Below are positions 1 through 8,389 of a stretch of 64,000 nucleotides of DNA, one piece after another (position 1 is the first letter of the stretch; each line of letters begins with the position of its first letter). The notes beneath the pieces are model-generated. The model saw only the letters and a program-made list of their open reading frames with translations. It was not told the origin of the DNA and ran no database searches. Made by a program: the position numbers and the translations under genes. Source of the stretch: Sphingobacteriia bacterium 28-36-52 (GTDB lineage Bacteria; Bacteroidota; Bacteroidia; Chitinophagales; Chitinophagaceae); contig NCGN01000006.1 of assembly GCA_002281575.1 (NCBI GenBank), positions 62,001 to 126,000 on the forward strand, written 5' to 3'.

Positions 1-470
1 AATGCAATTATTGCATTCATGTTCAATTGAATATATTCTTCACTCATATGCTGCATTTGTGATGGAGATAAAGGATCTTTCTCATATTTAGCAGTTAAGT
101 TTTTCAACATTTCATATAATTCAGCATCGCCTAAAAAATGAATAATACCTGTTGCATGAACAGCAGAATAATTATACGTACTAGCAGTATTTTGTGGCTC
201 ATAATGTTGCGCACTAATATATGCGTGCGGACCAGTAAATATTGCCAATACTTTATCGTTATGCTCAAATGCAATAGTATGCGCCTGTTTACGCATAATA
301 TGTGCTTGTAAGAACATTTGGTTGTTACGCAAACTTATCATGACAGGCACATGAGTAGCTACTGGGAATCCCTCAATACCTACACCACATATAGTAGCAA
401 ATGAATTGGATTGCATAAATGTCAAAACATCCGCTTGTTCTGCTGTTGAAAAATGATTAGTTAAGTACAT
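1..470 (-). CDS. FMN-binding PaiB-like regulator, 3' part missing
   Basis: The reading frame starts at the ATG complementary to 468-470 and runs off the left edge of the window, giving about 156 residues without a stop. The start MYLTNHFS, the stretch GPHAYISAQHYE and the following NYSAVHATG match the PaiB/FMN-binding negative transcriptional regulator family (split-barrel flavin-binding fold). Family members bind FMN and are annotated as repressors or flavoproteins of uncertain substrate. The C-terminal third lies outside the window, so an intact gene cannot be confirmed. It is transcribed in the same direction as the two genes to its right and sits 31 bases after the barrel protein gene. 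Confidence 0.8.
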   Translation of the reverse strand, partial: MYLTNHFSTAEQADVLTFMQSNSFATICGVGIEGFPVATHVPVMISLRNNQMFLQAHIMRKQAHTIAFEHNDKVLAIFTGPHAYISAQHYEPQNTASTYNYSAVHATGIIHFLGDAELYEMLKNLTAKYEKDPLSPSQMQHMSEEYIQLNMNAIIA

Positions 471-501
471 GCTACTTGCAAGGTAGGATTATTTTGAAAA
501 C

Positions 502-1593
502 TTAAAAGCTAACGGCCAATGCAGTGGTTGCTGTAAACATATTTTGAGTAGGCAAATTATATTGCTTTGTAAATATTAAATCCCTGCTTTGTAAATGTTT
601 TAATTCAACTCTCCATAAAAAATACTTATTGATAGCCCAATCTGCATTCAAGGAAATGCCATTCACTCTAAACCCATTTGGAGTGCCTGTATAGATAATA
701 GCTCCATTCGGATCTTGGTAAGACTCTGTTCTTAGTGAAACCTTCATATTATCTGTAACTGCATATTGTGCCATTAAAATAGGGGTGTACCAAACTTGGC
801 TTTGGGCAATGCCTTTTGTTTTCTGTAAGCCTATATCAAATCCTGCTATTAACCCTAACCGATTGGTCCATTGATGTAAAACATAAAAATTATGAAAATA
901 GCGCATTACTCCATCAATACCAGCAGTTGGGTTCCCAATATATAAACTGCTATTAATGGTCCATTTACTATTCGGTTTATATTGAATCTGGTGTCCAAAA
1001 GATGGGCTGGTATTGCCTTTGGGCATTTGGATACGCTGCCAACCAGTTAAAACCAATGCACTCAAAAACCATTTTTCATTGGGAGAAGTATAAGATATTT
1101 TTGCTCCTGTTTCAAAATAGGGAGAATTATCTGCAGCTATGCTTCTACTTAATGTCCAGCAATCTTTTCCAATGGCACTTTCGAATCCAATATGTGAACT
1201 AAACACGCCTGCATCTAACCATAAATTCAGATTGTTGTTCAACTTCCAACCTATATTGGCTTCTAAGATTTGTTTATAAAATCCCTCCTCGCCAGCATAG
1301 TTGGCTCGCATGTAAGAACCGAATCCCATTGCCAAATTAGCCCTAAGACGATTTTTATTAACTGCTGCTTTTACAAAAGCTAAATTGATGCTAAGCGATT
1401 TGTTTTCATCGTGACTGTAAACGAATGGTACATCATTATTGGTAAAAGGACCATTGGTATTATGCTGAAAATAGATTTCCGCATATCCACTTAACTGAAT
1501 AGCAGCTTTTTTTTGTTTGTCCGTTGTGTCGCTCGTTTGTGCCACTACCAGTAAACCAATGCACCAGAAAAATATGGTGACTAAACTTTTCAT
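502..1593 (-). CDS. OmpL-like beta-barrel outer membrane protein
   Basis: A 363-residue protein with a Sec signal peptide (residues 1 to about 19, ending VVAQ). Alternating aromatic/polar strands run throughout, and the last residue is Phe, typical of outer-membrane barrels. Phrases such as SGYAEIYFQHN near the N-terminus and repeated YxxxxW strands resemble the putative beta-barrel porin-2 (BBP2/OmpL-like) family of Bacteroidota. Its substrate cannot be read from the sequence. The ATG directly abuts the stop codon of the upstream mrp gene, so the two are probably co-transcribed, although no functional link is obvious. The barrel assignment is confident; the exact family is less so. Confidence 0.7.
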   Translation of the reverse strand: MKSLVTIFFWCIGLLVVAQTSDTTDKQKKAAIQLSGYAEIYFQHNTNGPFTNNDVPFVYSHDENKSLSINLAFVKAAVNKNRLRANLAMGFGSYMRANYAGEEGFYKQILEANIGWKLNNNLNLWLDAGVFSSHIGFESAIGKDCWTLSRSIAADNSPYFETGAKISYTSPNEKWFLSALVLTGWQRIQMPKGNTSPSFGHQIQYKPNSKWTINSSLYIGNPTAGIDGVMRYFHNFYVLHQWTNRLGLIAGFDIGLQKTKGIAQSQVWYTPILMAQYAVTDNMKVSLRTESYQDPNGAIIYTGTPNGFRVNGISLNADWAINKYFLWRVELKHLQSRDLIFTKQYNLPTQNMFTATTALAVSF

Positions 1594-2685
1594 TTATACC
1601 ACTTCTATTAATGAAGTCTGAGGCAAATTAGCATTACGCATAGCAATATTCCGTACAGTTTGTGCAGTAAACTGCCTAAATGCATCTTTGGTTAAATCAT
1701 CATTACCTACCATGGCGGGAACTCCATCATCACCCCCTTCGCGAATGGTTTGCACCAAGGGAATCTGACCTAAAAAAGGGAGATCATATTCTTCAGCCAG
1801 TTTCCTTCCCCCCTCTTTACCAAATAAATAATATTTATTGTTCGGTAATTCAGCAGGAGTAAAATAAGCCATATTCTCAATTAAGCCTATGATAGGAACA
1901 TTAATTTGTGCTTGGCTAAACATGGCAATTCCCTTTTTAGCATCTGCCAAAGCCACATTTTGTGGGGTCGTTACAATTACCGCACCAGTTACTGGTACTG
2001 TTTGCATTAATGTTAAATGAATATCCCCAGTTCCTGGAGGCATATCAATAACCAAATAATCCAGCTCGCCCCAATCTACTTCTGTAACAAATTGTCTAAT
2101 TGCCGAACTAGCCATTGGCCCTCTCCAAACCACTGCATTTTTTTCATCTACCAACAACCCAATACTCATGAGTTTTATGCCAAATTTTTCTAATGGAACA
2201 ATCATTCCTTTTCCGGCTACTTCTTTCATCATGGGCCTTGCTCCTCTTACGCCAAACATAATTGGCACACTTGGCCCATAAATATCTGCGTCCATTAATC
2301 CTACCGATGCCCCCCCTTCGGCCAATGCCAGAGCCAAATTTGCGGAGACAGTGCTTTTTCCCACTCCTCCTTTTCCGCTTACCACTGCAATAATATTTTT
2401 AACCCCACCCAACACTTTCTGATCATCCTTTCTTGTTGAAGTGGTATTAGCAGTAAAGTTGACAGTTACTTTGGCATTCTTATTTACCAGCAATTTGATG
2501 GCATTTTCGCTGGCCCTGCTCATTAAATCTTTCATTGGACAGGCTGGAGTAGTCAAAACAATGGTAAAGCTTACCGCATCCCCATCAATCACAATATCTT
2601 TTACCATGTTAAGGGTTACCAAATCCTTTCCTAAATCTGGCTCCTGCACATTACTCAATGCTTGTAAGATTGCTTCCTTTGTCAT
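1594..2685 (-). CDS. apbC: Mrp/ApbC/NBP35-type Fe-S cluster carrier ATPase
   Basis: A 363-residue cytosolic protein. Residues 1-80 are a MIP18/DUF59 domain with the conserved TPACPM (Cys 49). Residues about 95-345 are a deviant Walker ATPase with GKGGVGKST at 104-112, DADIYGPS at 132-139 and DMPPGTGD at 214-221. The family binds and transfers 4Fe-4S clusters to apoproteins. At residues 270-288, where enterobacterial ApbC has its bridging CxxC pair, this protein reads ENMAYFTPAELPNNKYYLFG and has no cysteine, so cluster binding may depend on Cys 49 or differ in mode. The gene overlaps nothing and is followed immediately by the barrel gene. Confidence 0.93.
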   Translation of the reverse strand: MTKEAILQALSNVQEPDLGKDLVTLNMVKDIVIDGDAVSFTIVLTTPACPMKDLMSRASENAIKLLVNKNAKVTVNFTANTTSTRKDDQKVLGGVKNIIAVVSGKGGVGKSTVSANLALALAEGGASVGLMDADIYGPSVPIMFGVRGARPMMKEVAGKGMIVPLEKFGIKLMSIGLLVDEKNAVVWRGPMASSAIRQFVTEVDWGELDYLVIDMPPGTGDIHLTLMQTVPVTGAVIVTTPQNVALADAKKGIAMFSQAQINVPIIGLIENMAYFTPAELPNNKYYLFGKEGGRKLAEEYDLPFLGQIPLVQTIREGGDDGVPAMVGNDDLTKDAFRQFTAQTVRNIAMRNANLPQTSLIEVV

Positions 2686-2722
2686 TGTTGCTCAAGTTTT
2701 TGTTAAAATAACCGTTGAATTG

Positions 2723-2730
2723 CAAAGTTA
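2723..2730 (-). promoter_or_regulatory. Putative -7 box for apbC
   Basis: Read on the minus strand this is TAACTTTG, a full match to the Bacteroidota -7 consensus TAnnTTTG, 37 bases upstream of the apbC start codon. No TTTG -33 element lies 19-21 bases upstream, so this is a half-site only. Confidence 0.35.
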
Positions 2731-2781
2731 ACAACCTAGGACTTTACTTTGTTATGAAATACGGAGAACAAAGCAAATTAG

Positions 2782-2789
2782 TACCTTTG
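2782..2789 (+). promoter_or_regulatory. Putative -7 box for the 2816-4369 gene pair
   Basis: TACCTTTG matches TAnnTTTG and lies 26 bases before the ATG at 2816. A TTTG at 2748-2751 is 30 bases upstream, longer than the usual 19-21, so the -33 element is doubtful. Confidence 0.4.
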
Positions 2790-2815
2790 CCCTCCTTTAA
2801 ACCGCAACTGCCTTT

Positions 2816-3466
2816 ATGAATAGATTGATTATACCTTTTTTGATATTGTTGGTTGGGTTAGGATTGGTGCAAAAGGTAAGTGCACAGCAAAACAACCCCT
2901 ACAGAGATTCCATCGTGCAATTATACGGTGTAATAATGACTGCAGACAGTTTAAGGGGAATCCCATCCGCTTCTGTAATAGTTGAAGGAAAAGGGAGAGG
3001 TACCATCACTAGTTACGATGGTGTATTTTCTATTGCAGTCATGAAGGGAGATAGAATTACTTTTAGCAGTATCGGATTCAAAAACAACAGTATTCAAATT
3101 CCACTTAATTTAGAAAGTAATCAATACAGTGTCATTCAATTATTAATTACTGATACTGCTTATTTGCCTGCCACTATTCTAAGGCCAAGACCTACCAAAG
3201 AACAATTTGAAAGAGACTTTTTAAATAATCGCTTCCCAGACGATGCCTATGAAATTGCTCGTAAAAATACCGATGAAGCTACCCGTAGAATTTTATTAAA
3301 CAGCTTACCAGCTGATGGCAGAGAAGCGGTTAATTTTCAACTAAGACAACAAACCAACAAATATTATTATGCGGGACAGGTGCCGCCAATGAATATCATG
3401 AACCCTGCTGCTTGGGCAGATTTTATTACTGCTTGGAAACGAGGTGATTTCAAGCGAAAAAAATAA
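2816..3466 (+). CDS. Secreted protein with carboxypeptidase-like regulatory domain
   Basis: A 216-residue protein with a signal peptide ending near VSAQ (residue 24). Residues about 35-115 look like the beta-sandwich CarboxypepD_reg-like domain common in Bacteroidota surface proteins: LYGVIMTADS, IPSASVIVEGKGRGTITSYDG, FSIAVMKGDRITFSSIGF. The rest (about 120-216) is charged and helical, with no recognised family. It ends 6 bases before the ATG of the 3-hydroxybutyryl-CoA dehydrogenase gene and is probably co-transcribed with it, an arrangement without an evident functional reason. Its specific role is unknown. Confidence 0.75.
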   Translation: MNRLIIPFLILLVGLGLVQKVSAQQNNPYRDSIVQLYGVIMTADSLRGIPSASVIVEGKGRGTITSYDGVFSIAVMKGDRITFSSIGFKNNSIQIPLNLESNQYSVIQLLITDTAYLPATILRPRPTKEQFERDFLNNRFPDDAYEIARKNTDEATRRILLNSLPADGREAVNFQLRQQTNKYYYAGQVPPMNIMNPAAWADFITAWKRGDFKRKK

Positions 3467-3472
3467 TTGACT

Positions 3473-4369
3473 ATGTCTATTTTCAATGTTACAGTAATTG
3501 GTGCTGGTACCATGGGTAATGGTATTGCACATGTTTTTGCACAAAAAGGATTTAAGGTAGTATTGGTAGATGTGCAACAAGCACAATTAGAAAAAGCAAT
3601 TGCTACTATTGGAAAAAATTTAGATAGGATGGTTGCCAAAGGCACCATTGCAGCAGAAGAAAAAGACGAAACCCTTGCCAATATTCGTACCAATACTTCA
3701 GTAAGTGAAGGTGTTGCAATTGCCGATTTAGTAGTGGAGGCAGCAACAGAAAATGTTGAATTGAAATTAAAAATATTTGGAGAGATGGATGCCGCTGCGC
3801 CAGAAAATGCCATATTAGCCAGCAACACTTCTTCCATTTCAATCACTAAAATTGCCGCAGCTACTAAACGCCCCAACAAAGTAATTGGTATGCATTTTAT
3901 GAATCCAGTTCCAGTAATGAAATTGGTTGAAATCATCAACGGCTATGCAACTGATGTTGCTGTTACTGATTCAATAGTTGAGTTAAGTAAGCAATTAGGT
4001 AAAATTCCCTCTGTAGTGAATGATTATCCTGGATTTATTGCCAATAAAGTATTGATGCCAATGATTAATGAAGCCATTTACTCTTTATACGAAGGAATTG
4101 CAGATGTAGAATCCATTGATACCATCATGAAACTTGGAATGGCGCATCCAATGGGTCCTTTACAATTAGCAGATTTTATTGGATTAGACGTTTGCTTAAG
4201 TATCATGAATGTATTGTATACTGGCTATGGTAATCCCAAATATGCACCTTGTCCATTATTGGTTAACATGGTAACAGCTCGAAAATTAGGGGTTAAATCA
4301 GGAGAAGGATTTTATGTATATACTCCTGGTTCAAAAGAATTAGTTGTTAGCCCAAATTTTAAGAAGTAA
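3473..4369 (+). CDS. hbd: 3-hydroxybutyryl-CoA dehydrogenase
   Basis: A 298-residue NAD(P)-dependent enzyme that interconverts 3-hydroxybutyryl-CoA and acetoacetyl-CoA in fatty-acid or butanoate metabolism. The Rossmann motif GAGTMG is at 10-15, SNTSSISIT at 118-126, the catalytic His 141 in GMHFMNPVPVMKLVE, and Asn 191 in GFIANK. Length and motif order fit the short, single-function family rather than the FadB fusion. A TTG two codons upstream (3467) is also open, but the ATG at 3473 fits family N-termini. It follows the gene at 2816 closely and converges on the DMT transporter gene with a 7-base gap. Confidence 0.95.
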   Translation: MSIFNVTVIGAGTMGNGIAHVFAQKGFKVVLVDVQQAQLEKAIATIGKNLDRMVAKGTIAAEEKDETLANIRTNTSVSEGVAIADLVVEAATENVELKLKIFGEMDAAAPENAILASNTSSISITKIAAATKRPNKVIGMHFMNPVPVMKLVEIINGYATDVAVTDSIVELSKQLGKIPSVVNDYPGFIANKVLMPMINEAIYSLYEGIADVESIDTIMKLGMAHPMGPLQLADFIGLDVCLSIMNVLYTGYGNPKYAPCPLLVNMVTARKLGVKSGEGFYVYTPGSKELVVSPNFKK

Positions 4370-4376
4370 TTCAAAT

Positions 4377-5267
4377 CTACAAGGTATTTCCAAATGCAAT
4401 CAAATAGATGGCAATAGCAGATAATGCTATGCCTGCCCAATTGATTATAGATAGCTTTTCTTTAAAAAGAATGGCTGCTACCAGTGTGCTAAACAATACA
4501 ATACCCATATTATTTACAGGCAAGCTGGCACTGGTTTCCCATGGGCTGTCTTGAAGAAAATGAACCAAACACCATATGGAAAAATAGTTGGGAATTCCAA
4601 TACAAATGCCAGCAAGCACTTGATTGAATTTAAAAACCAGTTGTTTTTTCCAATATTGATAAATTAGGACTGCCGTTCCAATAGATGCAGCAGAAAAAAA
4701 TCCTGAAATTAAAAAAGCATTATTGGTCTCTTTAGTCACATATATTTGTTGTACATGATTAATTAATGCATCCAAAAATCCACTTCCTACAAACACCAAT
4801 AAGGGTAATATTATTTTTTGTAAAAAAGGTATAGGCTGTGAATTACCTCCTTCATTTTTTTGTGGATAACAAGTAAATATTACTGCAATTAAGGCTAAAG
4901 CAATGCCTACTATTTCCCAACCTACCACTTGTTCATTATACAAGACTATGGTTAATATTACTGGAATAATTAAGGAGAGTTTATTTGCAACAGAAGCTAC
5001 TGCCACACCCAGTTTCTGGGCCGTCATTCCAATTAAATTAAAACTGGTAATAAATAGTAATCCCATAATCATTGCCCATCTAAACCAAGGTGTAGCAAAT
5101 GATTCCGCTTTTATAGGGAATGATCCGTTTACAATAGAGCCTGTAATTACACAAGTAATATAATTGAATACAATGGCTGGGAATACGGGTATATTTAATT
5201 TACCACAAACCTTAAAAGAGAGTAATAAATAGCTGGTTAAAACAATACTGCCTATTAAATATATCAT
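4377..5267 (-). CDS. EamA/DMT-superfamily transporter
   Basis: A 296-residue integral membrane protein with about ten hydrophobic helices in two repeated halves (about 1-135 and 150-296), the layout of the drug/metabolite transporter superfamily. The second half contains NNMGIVLFSTLVAAILFKEKLS, typical of EamA domains. Its substrate cannot be predicted. Its ATG overlaps the ribD stop codon by four bases (ATGA at 5264-5267), so it is translationally coupled to ribD. This hints at, but does not prove, a link to riboflavin or a precursor. Confidence 0.85.
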   Translation of the reverse strand: MIYLIGSIVLTSYLLLSFKVCGKLNIPVFPAIVFNYITCVITGSIVNGSFPIKAESFATPWFRWAMIMGLLFITSFNLIGMTAQKLGVAVASVANKLSLIIPVILTIVLYNEQVVGWEIVGIALALIAVIFTCYPQKNEGGNSQPIPFLQKIILPLLVFVGSGFLDALINHVQQIYVTKETNNAFLISGFFSAASIGTAVLIYQYWKKQLVFKFNQVLAGICIGIPNYFSIWCLVHFLQDSPWETSASLPVNNMGIVLFSTLVAAILFKEKLSIINWAGIALSAIAIYLIAFGNTL

Positions 5268-6319
5268 GATTGGGTTCTTCGGTAGTAATAAATAATATCT
5301 GTTCCCAGATTTTCTTTTTTGATTGTTTGTGCATTCAATAGTTGAGGAGCTTGAATTCCATTTTCATTATTGGTTCCTATTGAGTGTTTTGCTCTAATCA
5401 CTCTTGCTTCATCCCATAATCCTTGATCAATAAAACTTTGTAACAGCTTTGCTCCTCCTTCAACTAAAATACTTTGCATTTGATGTTTATATGCGTATTC
5501 CATTAATGGCTCTAATAAACTTGGCTGTTCCCTTAATTGGATATAATTAACCGCACCTTGGGTTTCATCTTTAATAGTATTAAATACCCAGGTTGGCTCT
5601 TGGTCTTTTAGTAGATTGAGCAACGGGTTCAGTTGTAGCGTCCTATCAATGACCATTCTCAAAGGATTTGGCCCTTTACCAAAACGGTTATTCAATTTTG
5701 GATTATCTGTTAAGGCTGTTTGGGTGCCCACTAAAATGGCTGCTTCTTCTGAACGCCAGCTATGCACCAATCTTTGCGTAGCTGCATTGCTGATTTTAAT
5801 TTCTTGACCTCGCAACCCAATCAATCCATCAGCGCTTTCGGCCCACTTTAAAATAATATAGGGGCGTTGCTTCAAATGAAAATGAAAGAATCGTTGATTT
5901 ATTTCAATTGCTTCTTTTTCTAACACAGGCCCAATTACATCTATGCCTGCTTGTTTCAACTTTTCTGCTCCTTTTCCATTTACTGCCTCAAAAGGATCCA
6001 TGCACCCAATCACTACTCGCTGTATTTGATTGGCTATAATTAGATTGGTACAAGGTGGGGTTTTACCAAAATGTACGCAAGGTTCAAGACTTACATATAA
6101 GGTAGCCAATTTTATATTTTCAATATTGGTTTCCGCAACATTATTAATGCAATTTACTTCAGCATGAGGCTGTCCATAACATTCATGATAACCCTCCCCT
6201 ATAATTTGGTCTTGGTATACCAATACTGCACCAACCATTGGATTGGGGGCAACCCATCCAGCTCCTTTTTGAGCCAGCTGCAAACATCTTTGCATATAGA
6301 ATTCGTGATTGGTAGGCAT
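5264..6319 (-). CDS. ribD: Bifunctional riboflavin deaminase-reductase RibD
   Basis: A 351-residue cytosolic enzyme of riboflavin synthesis. The N-terminal deaminase domain carries the zinc signature HAEVNC (52-57) and EPCVHFGKTPPC with Cys 81 and Cys 90. The C-terminal reductase domain (about 150-351) starts at YIILKWAESADG and contains LVEGGAKLLQSF. Together they convert the GTP-cyclohydrolase II pyrimidine product to the ribitylamino-uracil phosphate. Length is normal. It lies divergent to prmC with only 39 bases between, and overlaps the downstream DMT transporter gene by 4 bases. No FMN riboswitch fits in the short leader. Confidence 0.96.
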   Translation of the reverse strand: MPTNHEFYMQRCLQLAQKGAGWVAPNPMVGAVLVYQDQIIGEGYHECYGQPHAEVNCINNVAETNIENIKLATLYVSLEPCVHFGKTPPCTNLIIANQIQRVVIGCMDPFEAVNGKGAEKLKQAGIDVIGPVLEKEAIEINQRFFHFHLKQRPYIILKWAESADGLIGLRGQEIKISNAATQRLVHSWRSEEAAILVGTQTALTDNPKLNNRFGKGPNPLRMVIDRTLQLNPLLNLLKDQEPTWVFNTIKDETQGAVNYIQLREQPSLLEPLMEYAYKHQMQSILVEGGAKLLQSFIDQGLWDEARVIRAKHSIGTNNENGIQAPQLLNAQTIKKENLGTDIIYYYRRTQS

Positions 6320-6326
6320 AAGCTTG

Positions 6327-6334
6327 CAAAAATA
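6327..6334 (-). promoter_or_regulatory. Putative -7 box for ribD
   Basis: On the minus strand this reads TATTTTTG, matching TAnnTTTG, 7 bases before the ribD ATG. That would give an almost leaderless transcript. There is no TTTG at the expected -33 distance. Confidence 0.35.
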
Positions 6335-6358
6335 AACAAATGATGGCTACATTGCAGC

Positions 6359-7213
6359 ATGACCATCAGAGATGCTAAGCAAGCCATTATACAGGCTATT
6401 GAGCCTATTTATGACAATAGAGAGGCAGTAAATATTGCTACATTACTGCTTGAGAATTTAACTGGCTTAAGTAAGATGAATCAATTTTTACAAAAACAAT
6501 CCATTTTATCAGCAGAAATAGCCAGCAAGTTGACTGATTGTATTGAGCGATTAAGTAAAGGAGAACCCATTCAATATATAATTGGCAAAGCCTGGTTTAT
6601 GGAATTAGAGCTAACGGTAAATGCTAATACTTTAATTCCTCGGCCCGAAACAGAAGAGCTGGTTGATGCCTTAATTAAATATTTAAAGGCCAATGGGAAC
6701 AAAAAAGTTCAAATTTTAGAAATTGGGGCTGGTTCTGGATGCATCCCTATCGCAATAGCTAAATATTACCCTGAAGCAACAATTACTAGTGTAGACTTTT
6801 GTGCTAATGCTTTAACTGTTGCACGTAAAAATGCTCAAGACATAGGAGTAGACATCAATTGGAAACAATTGAATTTTTTAGACAAGCAAGAATGGGGGAA
6901 ACTGGGATTATATGACATCATCATTAGCAACCCACCATATATTAGAAAAGCTGAAGCCGCCTCAATGCATACAAATGTGCTGGCTTTTGAACCTCATAAA
7001 GCACTATTTGTAGAAGACAATGACCCTTTGATTTTTTATAAAGCTATTCATGCTTTTTGCGAAAATCAACTGAACAAAAAGGGAGCTATATTTTTAGAAA
7101 TCAACGAAGGATTAGGCAATGAAACTGCAGCATTATTTAATACCAACTACAGCGTTGAGATAAAAAAAGACATGCAAAACAAAGAGCGGATGATTATGGC
7201 TTATCAATTTTGA
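6359..7213 (+). CDS. prmC: Peptide chain release factor glutamine methyltransferase
   Basis: A 284-residue SAM-dependent enzyme that N5-methylates the glutamine of the GGQ motif in release factors 1 and 2. An N-terminal helical domain (1-80) precedes the methyltransferase fold: IPRPETEELVD at 93-103, SAM-binding EIGAGSG at 121-127 and the catalytic NPPYI at 191-195. The last 10 bases overlap the 3' end of the oppositely oriented exbD-like gene. It is divergent to ribD. Confidence 0.95.
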   Translation: MTIRDAKQAIIQAIEPIYDNREAVNIATLLLENLTGLSKMNQFLQKQSILSAEIASKLTDCIERLSKGEPIQYIIGKAWFMELELTVNANTLIPRPETEELVDALIKYLKANGNKKVQILEIGAGSGCIPIAIAKYYPEATITSVDFCANALTVARKNAQDIGVDINWKQLNFLDKQEWGKLGLYDIIISNPPYIRKAEAASMHTNVLAFEPHKALFVEDNDPLIFYKAIHAFCENQLNKKGAIFLEINEGLGNETAALFNTNYSVEIKKDMQNKERMIMAYQF

Positions 7214-7599
7214 TCAACTGCCATCACAGGTGTTGCGCCTAATTTTTTTATGACTTGCATAATTTTTATAGATGTTCCTAAATGTGAAGTACTATCTCCA
7301 TTAATCACAACTGTTGGCTTTTCTGTTTCCTTTGACAAATACTCTTGCAATTTGCTTTCCAAATTTTCAATGGCAATAGGCTCTGCACCAATAAACAATT
7401 GCTGGTCTTTATTTACGCTAATTACTACCGTTTGCTTGGCCTTGGTATCTGCCTTGGCCTTAGGGTTAGAGACCTTGATAACATTGGGATTAGCCAATGT
7501 AGATACAATCAAAAAAAACAACAATAGAATGAATAAAATATCATTCAGCGCCCCTGTATGCATTTCAGGATGAGTTCTAAATCTCTTTCGGATATTCAT
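7204..7599 (-). CDS. ExbD/TolR-family biopolymer transport protein
   Basis: A 131-residue inner-membrane protein with one N-terminal transmembrane helix (about 18-38) carrying the conserved proton-relay Asp 20 (GALNDILFILLLFFLIV), then a periplasmic domain of about 90 residues. The start at 7599 is chosen because it lies one base after the stop of the exbB-like gene; a longer in-frame reading to 7641 would add 14 residues inside the upstream gene. With the upstream ExbB-like protein it should form a proton channel that energises TonB-, Tol- or gliding-type machinery. No tonB lies adjacent. Its 3' end overlaps prmC by 10 bases. Confidence 0.88.
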   Translation of the reverse strand: MNIRKRFRTHPEMHTGALNDILFILLLFFLIVSTLANPNVIKVSNPKAKADTKAKQTVVISVNKDQQLFIGAEPIAIENLESKLQEYLSKETEKPTVVINGDSTSHLGTSIKIMQVIKKLGATPVMAVDQN

Positions 7600-7600
7600 A

Positions 7601-8284
7601 TTATCTAGTTGGCTCCTGTAAGATATCCATGAAATCTGCACTTGCAGCTTCCATTTTATTAGCCGTTTTATCTATTTGTGTACTTAAAAAATTATGCCCT
7701 ACATATGCAATCAGTCCAATAATCAAGCCTGTTGCAGAAGTAATCATTTTAGTATAAATACCTCCAGCAATGGTGTTCAATGTATATTCTCCAGTTGAAG
7801 CAATTCCATAGAACAATTGAACCATTCCGATAATTGTGCCCAAGAAACCAAACATGGGTGCAATACCTGCAATCAACGACAATATGTTCAGGTTCTTTTC
7901 CATATTGTACATTTCTAATTTGCCCACATTCTCCATACTTTTTTCAATAGCATCAATTGGCTTTCCTATTCGCTGTAATCCTTTATCAATCATTTTAGCT
8001 ACAGGACTGTTATTGTTCTTTGCATAACTTTTTGCAGCTTGCACATTGCCTGATAAAATATGGTCACGAATCACTACCATAAAATTTACATCTATTTGGC
8101 CTGCCTTTCGAATAGCGAGTAATCGCTCTGTAAATACATAAATAGCTGCTATCAACAAAGCATAAAGCGGATACATAATCCATCCGCCCTTTTCTAGCAA
8201 AGTCCACAACGACACTTTTTCAGCAGTAGCTACTGCTGCAGTAGCCGCTTTTTGTAATGTATCCGACTGTAATAAATAAAACAT
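7601..8284 (-). CDS. MotA/TolQ/ExbB-family proton channel protein
   Basis: A 227-residue membrane protein with helices near 33-53, 130-155 and 175-200. The cytoplasmic loop and the pair LSLIAGIAPMFGFLGTIIGMVQLF and GIYTKMITSATGLIIGLIAY are characteristic of ExbB/TolQ. It forms the channel with the ExbD-like protein encoded one base downstream. In this phylum such pairs power TonB-dependent receptors; the window encodes at least two of those (38214-40724 and 51479-54451), but a direct link is inference. Confidence 0.9.
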   Translation of the reverse strand: MFYLLQSDTLQKAATAAVATAEKVSLWTLLEKGGWIMYPLYALLIAAIYVFTERLLAIRKAGQIDVNFMVVIRDHILSGNVQAAKSYAKNNNSPVAKMIDKGLQRIGKPIDAIEKSMENVGKLEMYNMEKNLNILSLIAGIAPMFGFLGTIIGMVQLFYGIASTGEYTLNTIAGGIYTKMITSATGLIIGLIAYVGHNFLSTQIDKTANKMEAASADFMDILQEPTR

Positions 8285-8389
8285 GAATTAAATTTAGTTT
8301 GCTAATGTAGTAGGTTCTACAAAAGAACAATTAATCGTGCATAAAAAATCATACACTTCGTTAATTAAGAAAGCTTTTACACATGATGA

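Noticed and set aside
6320..6358. Possible FMN riboswitch before ribD
   Set aside because: Only 39 bases separate ribD from divergent prmC, too short for the aptamer, and none of its conserved segments is visible.
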